DNA from: Yamagishiella unicocca
Lineage: Eukaryota > Chlorophyta > Chlorophyceae > Chlamydomonadales > Volvocaceae
NCBI GenBank assembly: GCA_003116995.1
Contig: BDSL01000015.1
Span: 682,001 to 746,000, forward strand
Direction: 5' to 3'
DNA: 64,000 nt
Under the pieces are notes generated by a model that was not told the DNA's origin, searched no databases, and saw only the letters and a list, made by a program, of their open reading frames with translations. Of this stretch, positions 13,406 to 25,900 are shown one piece after another. The first letter of the stretch is position 1, and each line of letters begins with the position of its first letter. A program made the translations under genes and the position numbers.

Positions 13406-16400
13406 CTAGCTGCTCTCGCTGTCATCATCTGGCGAGACCTCCTCCCCCTCCTCCTCTGCCGCCTCCAACCCCGCCGCTGCAACCAGCAGAGGGCCCAGCT
13501 CCTGGTCGAGCAGCACCTGGCGGGTCGCGCGGGTGCGGAGTTGGTGGGTGCGGAGGAGGCGTGCCAGGTGTCAGGCGTGGCAGCGCAACCCCCCCTCCCT
13601 CCCCAGCCCTAATTGCTTGGTCACACTTGCAAGGGCAGGGCGCACCAAAGCTGCTGCGTGCGGTGTGCTGACGCGAAGGCACTGCGCGGCGGCATCAGGC
13701 TACACTGCTGGCGCATGCAACGACGACATAACAGCTCGGGAGGGCTGGGCCGCTGGACTTACCTAACTCCCAAACTCCCATCAAAGTCCTAACAACCCCC
13801 CCCCGCGGACTCTCTTATCAACCCCCCGCCCCGCGCACGCACCTCCAGTCGCGGCGTCACCCCCCAGTAGTCCCGCAGCTGCAGATATTCCCGCGCCGCC
13901 GCTAGCTGTTGCCGCCGCCACGACGGCGCCGCCGAAGGAGCAACAGGGGATCCGCCGCCCCCACTGGCGCCCGCTGGCGGCTCGTGCGGGCGAGGCTGCT
14001 GCTCCCGGTGCTGCCGTACGGCCCGGATGAGCAGGTTACGCGGGGTGTGCTCCGTGGAGACGAACTCCACGACGTCGGTTCGGTAGCCGGCGACCCTGGA
14101 GAGGTCGGAAGGTTGAGGTACAGATTTGATTTGCAACTCCGGGCTGAGGACCTAGTCCACGAACTAGTCCACGACGAACTAGTCCAGCGCGTCCATCCCT
14201 TCACGTAGGAGCAAGGTGTGAGCTCCGAACACGCCGTGGCGGAGGGAGGACGTCGCTCCACCCCCCCCCCCCAGCCAGCCATGCAGCCACGCCACCCCAC
14301 ACACCCACATGCGTCCGCCTGAACGCGCCTACCCAGCCGCCCACCTGAGCAGCTGCGCCCGCAGCGCGTCCGTCACCAGGTCCAGCTGCCTCTGGCGCAT
14401 GATGCCGTGGCGCAGCAGCGGGGCCCAGGGCGGACGGGAGGAGGGAGGCTGGCCCGCCAACTGCTTGTGCAGGTGCGCGTGGCAGCACGGCACGGCCATG
14501 ATGAGGGGCGCGGCCTGCGCCGGAGGGAAGGTGGGTGGTGGGGGGGGGGGGTTGATAAGAGAATCCGGTGGGGGGGGGGGACAGGTCTCCCAGTGCCTTC
14601 GTGCGGGGTGATCAGCCACCAAACCAAGCCAACCTGATTCGCATGCGTATATAGATATACACATCAACAACCCTTAACTCCCCCTTCCCGACCCGCCCAC
14701 GGTCTGTTCCTCCCTCCCGCCCGCCCGCCCGTCATTCAGCCTCTCCTCCCTCGGTCCTCCTCCACCGCCGCAACCTGCTCCCCTGCCTAGCAACCTCACC
14801 TGCTTCACCGCCAGCGCGAGGGCGTCGTCAGTGGCGGTGTCACATGCGTGAAGCGCCAGCACGATGTCGGGCCGCACGGGGGGACTACGACAGCCGCACA
14901 GGAACACCCAGGGGCGAGGTGGGCAGGGAGAGGCCGGCAGCAGGCAAGGAGCCGGGGACGTCAGGACACCACCGGTACATAAGACCCATATGGCTTATTC
15001 CACACTGATAGCATCTGGCTCTCAAGGCAGCAAGCCGCATAAGCCTGGTTGGTAAAAGGCGGACTAGAGAGCGCCAACTGACTCACTGTATTTACGTTCC
15101 GTTGTGGCACGCATTCTCCGCAGCGCGATAGGTCGCAACCAACCACCAACCACCAACTACCCCGGGCCCACCAGCTTACCGGTAATCCCCGATGGGCGCA
15201 GTGTCGAAGCGCACCCCCTCCAGCCCCAGCTGCTCGGCGTTCTCGTTGGAACGCGCCATCAGCTGGGCATTGACGTCCACACCGCCCAGGGTGGCGGGCA
15301 GTCGGAGCACGTGGTTGAGGTAATGGTAGGTGCCTGCCTTCAGCAGGGGGCCGCGGGGGGAAGGGGGGCGGAAGCGGCGTTACGGTGGCGAGCGCGAGGG
15401 GCAAGGTGGAAGTGACGAGGCCCCGGGCTGCGTGGAGAGTGCTGTCGACGACGGGTGGGACGAGCCGCGGCGGTGTACGACGCACCAAATGACAGGTGGG
15501 ACGAGCCGCAGCCGCAGTCGAGGATGTGAAGCGGCTGGCTGGGGGATGAGGCGGGTGGTGCTGCGGTACGCGAGGGTGGGGACGAGGATGAGGAGGGCGA
15601 GGATGAGGCGGGCGAGTCTGGGGTCGTGTTCTGGTCCTGGTCGCCTGGTCGAGCCGCCAGCAGCTCCTTGATAAGGCCCGTGTGGCCCAGCAGCTTCAAG
15701 AACTCGTTCACCTGGCTGAACTTGTCCTGTGGGCCCGGGTCGGCGAGGCGTGGGTTACACACACGATACATGAGTTATGGCACACCAGTAATGGTACACG
15801 AGTTATGAAAACCGAGTGATGGTACACAAGTGATGGTACACAAGTGATGGTACACAAGTGATGGTACACAAGTGATGGTACACGGCCTACAGGGGTTATG
15901 GGGGTTCCGGGGCCAATGCAATGCCGGGCGGAGAAGTAAGCCTGGACGACTGCACTTGCAGTGCGGTTGCTGGGCCCAAGACAGGCGGGCCCCAGCCGCA
16001 CCTGCATGTTGGCTCGGACCCGGCCATCCGCTGTTTGGAAGCCGATCTTCTGGAGGAACGGATGCGGCTGGTCGGCGGGGATGGGCGTGTCCTTGGTCCG
16101 GTCGTGCGCCAGGCTTCGGCCGGGGTCCAAGCTCACCAGCGCGGGCCGGCTCTGTGTGGGTCCGCGGTCGGGGCATGAGTGCGTGCGTGGGTTCGAGAGG
16201 GGCTGGGACTCTGATGGGCAGGACAGGAGAGGATAACACGGAGAGGATAACACGGAACGAAAGCCCCCGGCGTGGGGTACCAACTGCACCGGGTGGTTTT
16301 CTTTCTACACCCCCGCCATATGCAGGGTGCCTCCTGCTTGATGTCTTGCGGGGGAGGGCTCTCGCGCTGGTAACCGCTCGCTGGCAACGACGGCGAAGCT

Positions 16401-18133
16401 TCACGTTTCAAGCCGCGGCTTCGGTGACGTCAAAGGGCCTGTGCTGGGATTTCGCCTCCTTCTCCTTCTTTGGTTGTTGGAGTACACTGCACGCGCACAT
16501 AGTGTGTATCCTTGACACGACAAAATGGCTCAGTAAGGGGCTTCCGTCACGCCAGCTCGGAGATTGAGACCAGCAACAAGAGACACCCCACGATGCTCCC
16601 CACCTACACGCCTCGCTGCTCGCTCCTGTCACGGCAACACCCACCTGCGGTGCACTCCTGTGCAAGATGCCCTTGCCACGCTTGGTGATCTGCGAGTGAC
16701 GAGCGACGGAAAAGGATGCGCGCGAGCGCCAGCGAGCGGAGCAATGTGTAACTTGGCTGGTGCAAGATAGAGGCGCTTCCGCTGTCTCGGCAGCTCAGCC
16801 TATCGTTCGGCGCCCCGTTGGCGTGTCAGCAAGCTTCTCAGTCCGCAGCCCTGCCGCCCCGCCCGACCAGCTGGCGGCCCATTTCACGAGGGGCTGCTTG
16901 CGTCCCGCCGCATCCGCAATCTTGGAACCACTTCCGGCGCCCTCCTGCCTCTCTGTTCCGGCCTTTATTCCCTTGCCCGCCCGCCCGCCCGTCCGTCTTC
17001 GAGCTCGCACGCAGCACCAGAGGATTTTTCCTGGATCCAGCCGGTCCATCCGCACCAGCAGCGGCAGCACCCCCCGCCTCACCTGCACCGCCAGGTCCTG
17101 CTGCGAGGTGCGCAGAGTGACGCTGCCTAGTCCCGCTGCCGCCAGCAGCGGACGAACTGTCGCCGCCGTGGCCGCAGCGTCGCCTGGGGCCGCGGGATAG
17201 TTGGCGGAGGCGCTTTGGCGGGCGGTGAAGGTCGTCACCTGGCGGCAAGTGGGGGCAGAGAAGAGACGCGTGGGGGCGGGGCGCAACCGCGGCGACGGCG
17301 TGGCGGAGGGCTGCGAGGGAGAACACGAACTCCTTTGGCGCTTCACGCATCAGCATTGCAAGTGTGGAGGTGGGCCCGCCAGGGTCCGGCGCTTCCGCTA
17401 GCAGCTTCCAGCTAGCCAAGACGATGACTTGCCTCTGGTGGACCCGCTCTCAAGCGGCCACTCACGTGGGGCCCCCTCCGGATCGGTCGCCGCCTGCCCC
17501 TCTCCCCTGTGCCGCCCACACGGGTTTCCCTTGCAACCCACCTGCAGGTGCCTGGCGCCCCGCAACGAGATGGGCCGCACGGTGATGGTGTGCCAGGGCT
17601 GCGCGGAGGCCACCTGGTGGGGTGCGGTAATGTGGGGAGCGGGGAGAAGGGAGAAGGGAGGAGGGGCGAGGGGTCATGCCGCTCGGGTGCGTTGTGTTTC
17701 TGAGGTCGTCGTGCCGTGCCGTGAGTACAATCGCCACGGTGTTGCACCACCCCATGTAATCAACCCACGCCGGCATGCAGTTGTGAAGCTCCGGAACCCT
17801 AAGGCGAGGGAAGGATGTCGGTGTTTGCCACCAAGCATCTGGGAAAACCCTCCCCCCACAGCGGTGAAGTAGGTGTAGATGAAGTAGGTATGATACCTTG
17901 GCTCGGATTGTCAGCTCCGCGAAGCCCTCTGCTTGCGACAACGCAGCGAGCACCTCTTGCTGCCAGCCCTCAGCACCGGCCCCGCCCCCGCCGCCCCCCC
18001 TGTGCTGGCTGCCGCTCGGCCTTGCAGCTGCTTCCTCCGCTGGGGCTGCCGCTGCCGCGCAAGCAACCTGGCTCCCGCGCCTGGGTGTGCCGTTTCGCGT
18101 CAGCGATGGGACCGCGGGACCAATCGATGCCAT
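13406..18133 (-). CDS. Class I SAM-dependent methyltransferase, bacterial-like family (multi-exon, probably organelle-targeted)
   Basis: Exons read on the minus strand recover, in order, an N-terminal Arg/Ala/Ser-rich stretch starting MASIGPAVPS; TVRPISLRGARHLQ; a segment ending VTLRTSQQDLAVQ; PHPFLQKIGFQTADGRVRAN; DKFSQVNEFLKLLG; the SAM motif HILDCGCGSSHLSF; GVDVNAQLMARSNENAEQLG; IVLALHACDTATDDALALAV; IMAVPCCHAHLHKQL; LLRHGIMRQRQLDLVTDALR; GYRTDVVEFVSTEHTPRN; YWGVTPRLEV; and an acidic tail ending SPDDDSESS with TAG at 13406-13408. This order matches a bacterial class I methyltransferase family (Methyltransf_32-like; from memory). DCGCG should bind the methyl donor. The substrate is unknown. 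The start at 18133 gives a basic, Ser/Ala-rich leader, as in transit peptides. Several introns carry poly-G tracts. Exact exon edges between about 16.6 and 17.9 kb are less certain. Confidence 0.75.
15786..15881 (+). repeat. 17-bp tandem repeat in a methyltransferase intron
   Basis: About six tandem copies of a GTGATGGTACACAAGT-type unit lie inside the intron between the DKFSQVNEF exon and the KIGFQTADG exon. Confidence 0.75.
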
Positions 18134-18676
18134 GAATTCTCGCAAGTGCTTGGTACGCTGCAGGAACGGCATCGGTTTCGAGGTTTGGCCTGCGGGCAAC
18201 AGAGTACGGTACGGTAACTGGAGCCGCCGGCTGGGGTCTGAACGCAGAAACTGATTTTCCTGACTGCATTGGGCATACGTTGAAATAAAAACTTTGTAGC
18301 TGCCGAGCATTCCGATAGGCCGTGTACATCTTGGGGCCGGCGAGCAACCCCTGCTGTGCTTCCGTTGGCCCCAAGCCAACCCTGAAGGCTCATTCTGGAC
18401 AGCTTTTGTTTTTGTTCTCCTTGATGCGTGGTCGATATTTTGGTGAATGTGGCTCCTAAAGTTTAGGTTCCGTTGGCACCAGTTTGTGGTGGTCTCGGAG
18501 GCATTCCAGTGTCCGAAGCGAAACGGACGCTGGACAAATTCAACTCGTTACAATTCCTTAATTTCTAACACATAAATTACCGGAGCATCTGGCGTGAACG
18601 CGTGTCCTTTTAATTAGTGGGCATATGCCCGCTCAAAGCCACAGGGAGCGTACCAGTATTCCATAGGACAAGAGGC
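18134..18676. promoter_or_regulatory. Shared upstream region of divergent methyltransferase and SMAP-like genes
   Basis: About 540 bp separates the proposed starts of the minus-strand methyltransferase and the plus-strand small acidic protein. The stretch is AT-richer than its neighbours near 18540-18610. No canonical box is strong enough to mark. An open frame continues 5' of the methyltransferase start, so that start could lie further upstream. Confidence 0.4.
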
Positions 18677-18877
18677 ATGCAGCCCAAGGGAAGCCAGCCA
18701 CAGGGCCAGGGCAAGGGCGCGGTGGGTGAAGATGCGGACAGTGTCCTAGCAGACTACGACGACAGCGCGGACGCGGCTTTCGACGGTCCAGTCCCATTCC
18801 AAGAAAAGCTTCTGGATGCTGACTTCTTCAACCAGTTTCCAGACGACTTTGATGAGACTGATATGGAAGTGCAATGA
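18677..18877 (+). CDS. Small acidic protein resembling plant SMAP1
   Basis: Intronless frame of 66 residues from the ATG at 18677. An in-frame ATG at 18617 would give 86 residues. The protein is strongly acidic and ends LLDADFFNQFPDDFDETDME. That Phe/Asp-rich end is the hallmark, as I recall it, of the plant small acidic protein SMAP1 (about 62 residues), in which the F/D region is conserved and which affects responses to synthetic auxin. I chose the shorter start because its length matches SMAP1 and the extra leader shows no conserved feature. The N-terminal half is Gly/Gln/Lys-rich, then DDSAD-type acidic. A role in an alga without canonical auxin signalling is unknown. Confidence 0.7.
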   Translation: MQPKGSQPQGQGKGAVGEDADSVLADYDDSADAAFDGPVPFQEKLLDADFFNQFPDDFDETDMEVQ

Positions 18878-19903
18878 CAATGTTTTGGGGCCGATCGGCA
18901 GGTTTGGAGACATCGTTAGCAAGTCCGAAGCTTACATTTTAGCTTTTGTTCTACCATTGAAACGATATGCAAATCCTAGTACTTTACACAGGTGTAACCA
19001 GGGCCTGGCGTGTCGAGCGGGTGTGGACTTCTATGTTCTGCAGGCCCTGCTGTGCATGGTTGCCCCTCTATCATTAGTAGGCTAGGCTCTCCTAATATAG
19101 TGTCAGTATCGTTCGCGCTTTATGGACTGGGCCTGACCCTTGGGTCGCTGTGCAACCTCATATCTCGTTCAGAACACCCAGTGTAATATTGAGACTGTTA
19201 TCGATAATTTCTTCGCAGCACTTTCGGCCAGTTGGGGGATTTTGGCGTGGACTTGCAACTAGCAAAGATGCGGGAGTCAGAGAACAATTAATGTGCCCCT
19301 CCAGCACACGCAACTGTACTAGACGCATGTAACGGCACATCGCAAGTCGTAGAAAGTACTCTCCAACCACTGACTGTCAGCTAACCCAACACAGCGCCAT
19401 GGCGACATGCAATCCTGGTTTGTTTTTGTAATGTACAACAAAATGTCTAGCATGCTTCATGCCTGACCTACTGCACGATCGGTTACCTCCCGTAAGAACA
19501 CACCACGGGCACATATTGAAGACGTGGTGTCTGCAATTTTCACATTGCCGCAATATCAAGCATTAGGCAGTTAGTACCGTTCAACCAGGATCCTATCAAC
19601 ATTTCCCTCGGGATAGTTATACCTGCAGTGCCGCCGCTGCCGTGGAGCTTGCAATGCCCACCAGTGTTGCCCTGGCTCAGACAGGTGCTTCGCCATGGCC
19701 GGCACACACCAAGTTGCAAAGCCCGCTCAAAATCCACCAGAAATTGCAAACCCAGCTTCGCTTGTGCGATAGATGTGATGTACCGCCGATCTACACTGCC
19801 GTTCACCTCATCAGGGTGTAAAACTGCGCCAACTTGCACAAACTGGAAGGCACGTACTGTCACCCTTTTAGGGTTGTTGTCCTCTACAGGGCGCCTTGCG
19901 TGC
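18878..19903. other. Intergenic region between convergent genes, no gene seen
   Basis: Holds the 3' UTR of the SMAP-like gene and probably that of the DRP5B-like gene. TGTAA-type poly(A) signals, usual in these algae, occur (for example near 18984 on + and 19421 on +). No reading frame shows family features. Confidence 0.45.
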
Positions 19904-22900
19904 TTATCGACCGGGTAGGGGAACGGCGGCACCGACTGGCCCCTGCTGTTGCGCCACCTTGTCCGCCACCGTCAGGGAGGCCAGCGGCTTCTCCTTGGCG
20001 TCACGCTCGCTGCGATCCCTGTCCAAGGCCGTTGCACTCGGAACCTGTTGCTGAGCCATGGCCCGCGCTTGCTGCGCCAGCGACTGGCCCGCACCAGCCG
20101 CCACGGCAGCTGCGCCCGTGGCAGATGGCAGGACCTTCCGACCCGACGCGTTGGCAAGGGTGGGGGAGTTCCCCAGGATGGCCTACATGGGATACGGAGC
20201 GGGACTGGGTGAAGCAGGCAAAGGGCAGGGTACATGGTATTCATATAGATAGGTAGAGTCCTGCTGTTGTAGCCGCAGCTTGGGTTGTTTGCTTACCGCC
20301 TTGACCGTCAAGTCCGGAGCGCGGGTTATCGGTGCGGCTGCGGCTGCGAGCCGCCCTCCAAACATGCCGGCAGACGTGGCGCCATGCAGGTGCTGGTGCG
20401 GCTGCGCGGAGTGGAGGGGCGACGCCACCGAGGAAAGCATCATCGAGGAGTCCAGGTCGGTGATGGCGCGGCTGGTGGGGGCAGACGCCATGGACGGACC
20501 GTGCACCAGCGTGGAGTGGATCGAGTGGAATTTGCGCTGCAGCCGCTCAACCTGCGGAAGAGGGACAGGCATGCGCTTCACTCAGTTAACACGAAGACAT
20601 GGACACGGAAATCCTCGGCGTAGCATACTTTCTATCGAGGGAGCAATACTAGGTGTGAAGGTCGTATCAGGATGAGCCCGCCCCGCGCCGACGTTGCCCG
20701 TACGCAGTTGTGGCTTATGCTCCTCTGCAGGCACACCTTGTCGCCTTCAGTGTCAGGCGATGTGCCCGATGTTTCTGCCTTTCGGTATGGAACCCATTGT
20801 ACCACGTACTGCTACCTACCCGGCGCAGTTCCTCCAGCAGCTCCGCCTGGCGGCACTCAAGTGTGGAGCGCACGCTAGCCGCGTCGAACACGTCGTCGAG
20901 GCCCTGCGGGGAGATGTCGATGGAAGGCAGGTGTGGTTTGGCCAAGCACGCCATGTCCCCAAAGCGTGCCATAGTACGCGGTTGTGCAAGCGACAGTGTG
21001 GCCCCAACCCGGCCGTATGCGCTGGGCCCCACGGTACGTCCCACGTCCCTCCCTGCTCGCACCTCTTCGTAGGCGCACTCGATATCTTTGCGCAGGCGAG
21101 CTGGGAAGGCGTCCACCAGCGGCATGAGGAAGAAACAGTTGAACTTGAGCTCGGCCGCCTGGTAGGATAGAGCCGGGGTGGTGGGCGGTTAGACATAGTA
21201 CACGTTAGTACGTGTTACAGTGGGTTCCAGACCAAAAGGTACGTGTTGTCAGGAGGGGATGCCGCGTCTTGAGGTAGATTCAGCTCAGTGCTGCCCATGT
21301 ACAGTTAATGTGGTGCCGCCGAGGCTGTCAGTCTGAGTGGTTATTAGCAGCCTCCATGGCGTGCAACTGAAGGATGGTTGGACTAGATCTGTGTGGCACC
21401 GCACCCCAGTCCTCCGTTATCGTACCCCAGTTGACGAAAAATTGACGCAACGTGGCCACACGGCGGTCTCGCACACCCCACCTGCACCAGGTGATCCCTG
21501 ATGCCCTCAAACATCTGGAACACCAGCGCCCGTACAATGTCCTCGCTGACGCCCGTGAGGTTCCTGCAAGCACAACCAATGGATGAGAGCCGCGCTCAGT
21601 TCAAGGGCTACCCCTGCTTACGTCGCAGCCCGACGGGGTAGTTGTGACACATGACGAGACATGACATTCTTTCCGTATTGTCCACCATCTCCCGCAGCCT
21701 CTCCTTCTCCGGCGATGCCAACCCCTAATTTGCAGACTACGCGCCACATAAACTTGCCTGTTCCAGAGGGTTGCCTCCAGCATGTCGGGAAGGCTTAGCG
21801 ATCCGCCCGGGGCACCACCGCCAGACATGGACGGCTCGCGGCTGAGCGGTATCGACGCGGTAACGCCGGCTGGCTTGCCACTGCCTGTAGCTGCGGTACT
21901 GGCTGCAAGGGGGTGGCTGCCAGCGGTGGTGCTGGTGCCGCTGTCGCTGGAGGTTACCCTGACCTGCGCGGACAGGTTCGTGTGTCGCAGCATAGGGTTC
22001 TAGGGTTTGTGGAGGGGTCCGACTTCCGCTTTACATGTGACCGTCAGCTGTGTGTTCCATCTTGAAGTGGTAGCGCTTGGCCGAGCAAAATGCCCTCGGT
22101 GCAGACATACGAATCCGTACGCGCACGGTTTTTGTATACCAGCCCTTCACCCTTGTAACTTCGCGATCCTACCCTTCCGAGCATCTGCTTCAGGCTCTTG
22201 CTGTTGCGAGTGTGCAGGCTCCAGCTGACGTAGCGGGTGGTGGATGCTAGGTCTTCGAGACACCTGTCAGGGCGTGTGGGGGGCCGCGGTTGTGGGTATG
22301 CCAGATTGCGAGGGGCTCAGCCGCAAGACGATTGCAAGGGGCTCAGCCGCAAGACGATTGCGAAGGTATGGCAAGAACAACCAATGCTCCAACCACCCCA
22401 GCCATAAGTCGCTGCGATCCTAGGGTTCCAGCTGGGACAGAGATCGTCGACGAGAACACAGCACGAAGGTCCAGCAGGTCAGCACACGCCCACAGATCAC
22501 CTTTCTTTGCAGCTGTCCTCCACCTGGCTAAGGAAGGAGTGGAATGCAGCAGAAACACGCCGCACGAACTGGTCGGTGAGGGCTACCGCGGACGCCGCCT
22601 GCCCACCACCCATGCAGCCGTCTGCCGGCTGTTGCTGCATGAGCGCCAGGCTGATGTGCAGCAGGCGGCGCAGCACGTGAGCGAGCCGGGAGCCAAGCTG
22701 AGGTAGGGCGAGGATTTCGGTAAGGATTTCGTAAGATGGGAAGGGCATGATGACGGTGTAAATAACTGCAGTTGAAAGGCGACGGGTGACTGCAATGGGC
22801 CACGGCGGAACTGGGACCTATGCTGGCAATACCCGCTGCTGGACTTCACGCCTTTCCTGCCCTTGACAACCTACATCACCAAGCACCGTCGCGCGTCCGA

Positions 22901-25900
22901 ACCAACATTGCGCCTCCCTTGGCATCTACCGACCCGCGCTCGCCGGCCCACCTGGTGGATGTACGGCTCCAGCATGTCCTTCGCCTTGCTGACCGCGATG
23001 ACGCAGGCGGTGCGCACGTAGTTGACCCCGTCGTGGCCGCCCTCGTAGTCCAGCCCGCAGGCGTTGACGATGTCCTCGTGGCTCAGGTCCGGGCACTGCA
23101 ACGCGCCCACCACCAGCCTGCAGAGACGTGCCATGCGTCACGTGGTTCCGGACTGCGAATCCCCCATCAGGTGCCGGTGTAACAACTGTAAGCGCATGAG
23201 CTGTGTTGTGACTTGCGATTTACGGTCGCAAGAGAACCCGCTAGGGCTGGGCGGTGGGGTGAATCTTAGGGCGGCCGTGCCCTCGTACTACATTTGAGGT
23301 CACCCAATCCTCATCGTGTCGTCGGCCCTGCGTCTGCCCTCCATGGCAACCGGCCGACCTACCGGAATTCCGTCATGGAGCGGTGGAACTGTGCCCCGCC
23401 ATACAGGCGCATGCCGCTGTTGGGCACTGCCTCCTGCACCAGCTGCGATTTGCTGTGATTGGACGCAAAAGCTCCTGCACCGCAAGCGCAACAGCCGCAG
23501 GCCCTCAGGGGCAGATCACAAGCAAGTGTTCGGCCCCCTTTGCCCAGCCACCGACTACCTTCCGCTTCGTCTTGAGGGAAGAAGCAGGCTACCTTACCCT
23601 ACCCAGTGCCTTCGTAACCTCAACTATACGGCGGTGCGGTCGGGGTACGGACGGGAAACGAAGCACCACTTCCACCATTGCCAGTGATGTCCGAGCCAGC
23701 ATCACGGTGTATGTTATCCATCGAGCCGAGTCACTCACCGCCGCGAGCGTGCTCATCCGCTAGGGTTTCACCCCACTTGTCAGCAGACGCCGCCACCGTG
23801 CCGCGCAGCAACTGCTGCAACCGGTTGAGGAAGGCGTCGACAAAAGCCCGACCTTTGTCCTGCGCAAAACATAGTAACGCAGCAAGGAAGTAGCGAGTCA
23901 GGTGAGGATGTCTGGTAGAAGTACACATTTTGCGCCAATGATCATTTGGGTTGTTGCTGATAGCTCCCTACGAGGCTCGGGGACCATTCTCAAGCATCCC
24001 TTTCATTGCCCATTTAGGCTACTCCTTTTCCATGTTGATCCACTTCAGGCACAACCGAAGCCTATAGCCGAGTGGCGGCGAGCACAATTGAATGAAAGCG
24101 TCGCACGCTGCATCCCTGCCGGGCAGCTTCTCCTGGAGTCCCGCAGCACGAATCCCCCAGACGTTGTGTCGCGCACCTTGAGCTGCTCGGGGTTGAGCCC
24201 CATGAGGTCGCGGCGGACTAGGTCGATGCGCTGCTGCGTGGCGCGCTGCTCGTGCTCCAGGAGGGGCACAATAGTCGGCACGGCGTCCAGATAACGCCGC
24301 TGCAGGTATGCGGGGGGGGGGGGATGGCGAATGCTGAAGGGCTTCTCAGCTCAAGTTCCCAAGCCCAAACGTGTGCGCGAGAGGATGCTTTGGAAAGTGC
24401 AGTGACGCGGAGAGGTCGAAGTGAGTTTGGGCGTTGGAGGATGCGGATACATACGCGTCCTCGAGTGATTCCTTAAATGACCCAACCGGTGGGCCACCTG
24501 AAGCAGCTGCTCCAAGAATCGACGCAGCGCGCCGACGCCGATGTGATCCCGCTCCCCTCGGTTCAGCCTGTGGTGAAGAAGGTTCGGCGCGTGAACGAAA
24601 GCGAGCAGGTGTATTGTGGCCGGGCATCGAAAGGCAGGAGCTGCGGGCAAGGGTCGCACGCGCCCCAAGGTCAAATCCACAGACGGACCGTTATCTACTA
24701 CACGCGCCAAGCCCTCGCCCCAAACGACCCTGCCTGCGACACAGTTTGGCCTCCAGATCGGCCACGTCCGCGGCCTCTCGCTCCGCCAGCCTCTCGCGGA
24801 AGGAGTCCTGTGTGGGGAACACGCAGTCCGGGCCGGATCCCACGCGCCCTGAGGGCACCGACCTGCATATACATACCATCCAGGGTGTCGAGGAATGCAT
24901 GTCAATTTACGACCGCCTTGGCTCCCACCTAACAACAGGCAGGGTGTGCGGACGCCTAGGCAGAGCCTCATGGTTGTTGGCCTCGGCCACGCCGCCAGTG
25001 TGCACAGGCAAGGAAAGGGCAAATACACGTGGACGGAGCGGTGCCGTTTGATCCGACTACGGACTCCAGCAATGCATTGGCTTCGCCACATCCAGCGCGC
25101 TGCCCTCCCCTCTGGCTCCTATGTCGTATACACGGGCTTCCCCGGCTCCATAGCCATCGCCCGGTTCGCTCACGTGAAGAACGGTCCCTCGCCCAGCATG
25201 TTCAGCTCCTCCAGCGCCGTGGGCTTGAGGTACATCTCGCAGTCAGCGGCGCGCGCGAACTGCGGCGTGCGCGTGTCGAACTTGGTGCTGACTAGGACTG
25301 TGCGGGACAGGTTGGGGTCCACCTGCACGCATCATATGGCGGCCGGCCGGGGGAGGGGGCGAGGGATGAGGTGGCAACCAGGGTCAGGAAAGAGAACCAC
25401 CTGCCGGCGCGAGGTGTGACGGCAGAAGGAAAGCGGGTTGCTTAGACCCAAATTGGGAGGCACAATAAACATGCATCCTTGGCGCCCCTTGCGGCGGGAA
25501 AGAAACAGCGGGAGCTGAGCCCACTGTGACAATCATTCGATGGCCTCACCTGCATGACGAGTCGCCGAGTGGTAGCGTTGCTCCAGTCGCTGCAGTCCTC
25601 TAAGCACAGGATAACATACTCGGGCACCTGTGCATGGGTGTACAAAAGGTTGCGGAGGGTTGCGGAGGGTGCACGCGTCCTCATGCGGGGGATTCAAGCG
25701 CTGGATAACGACGGGCGCGAGGCCTCACCAGACCTCCGCCCCGTCTTGCGTGTTGTTGACGCCAGCGTGGCTGCGGCACAGCCATGCGACCCACCTGCGC
25801 CTTGCTCCGAACGATCTCCTCAACTTGCGCCGCGCAGGCTTGCAGCCCGCAGTTCTTTTTGCCGGGCGCCGGCGAGATGAGACCTGCACGTGGTGGGTGT

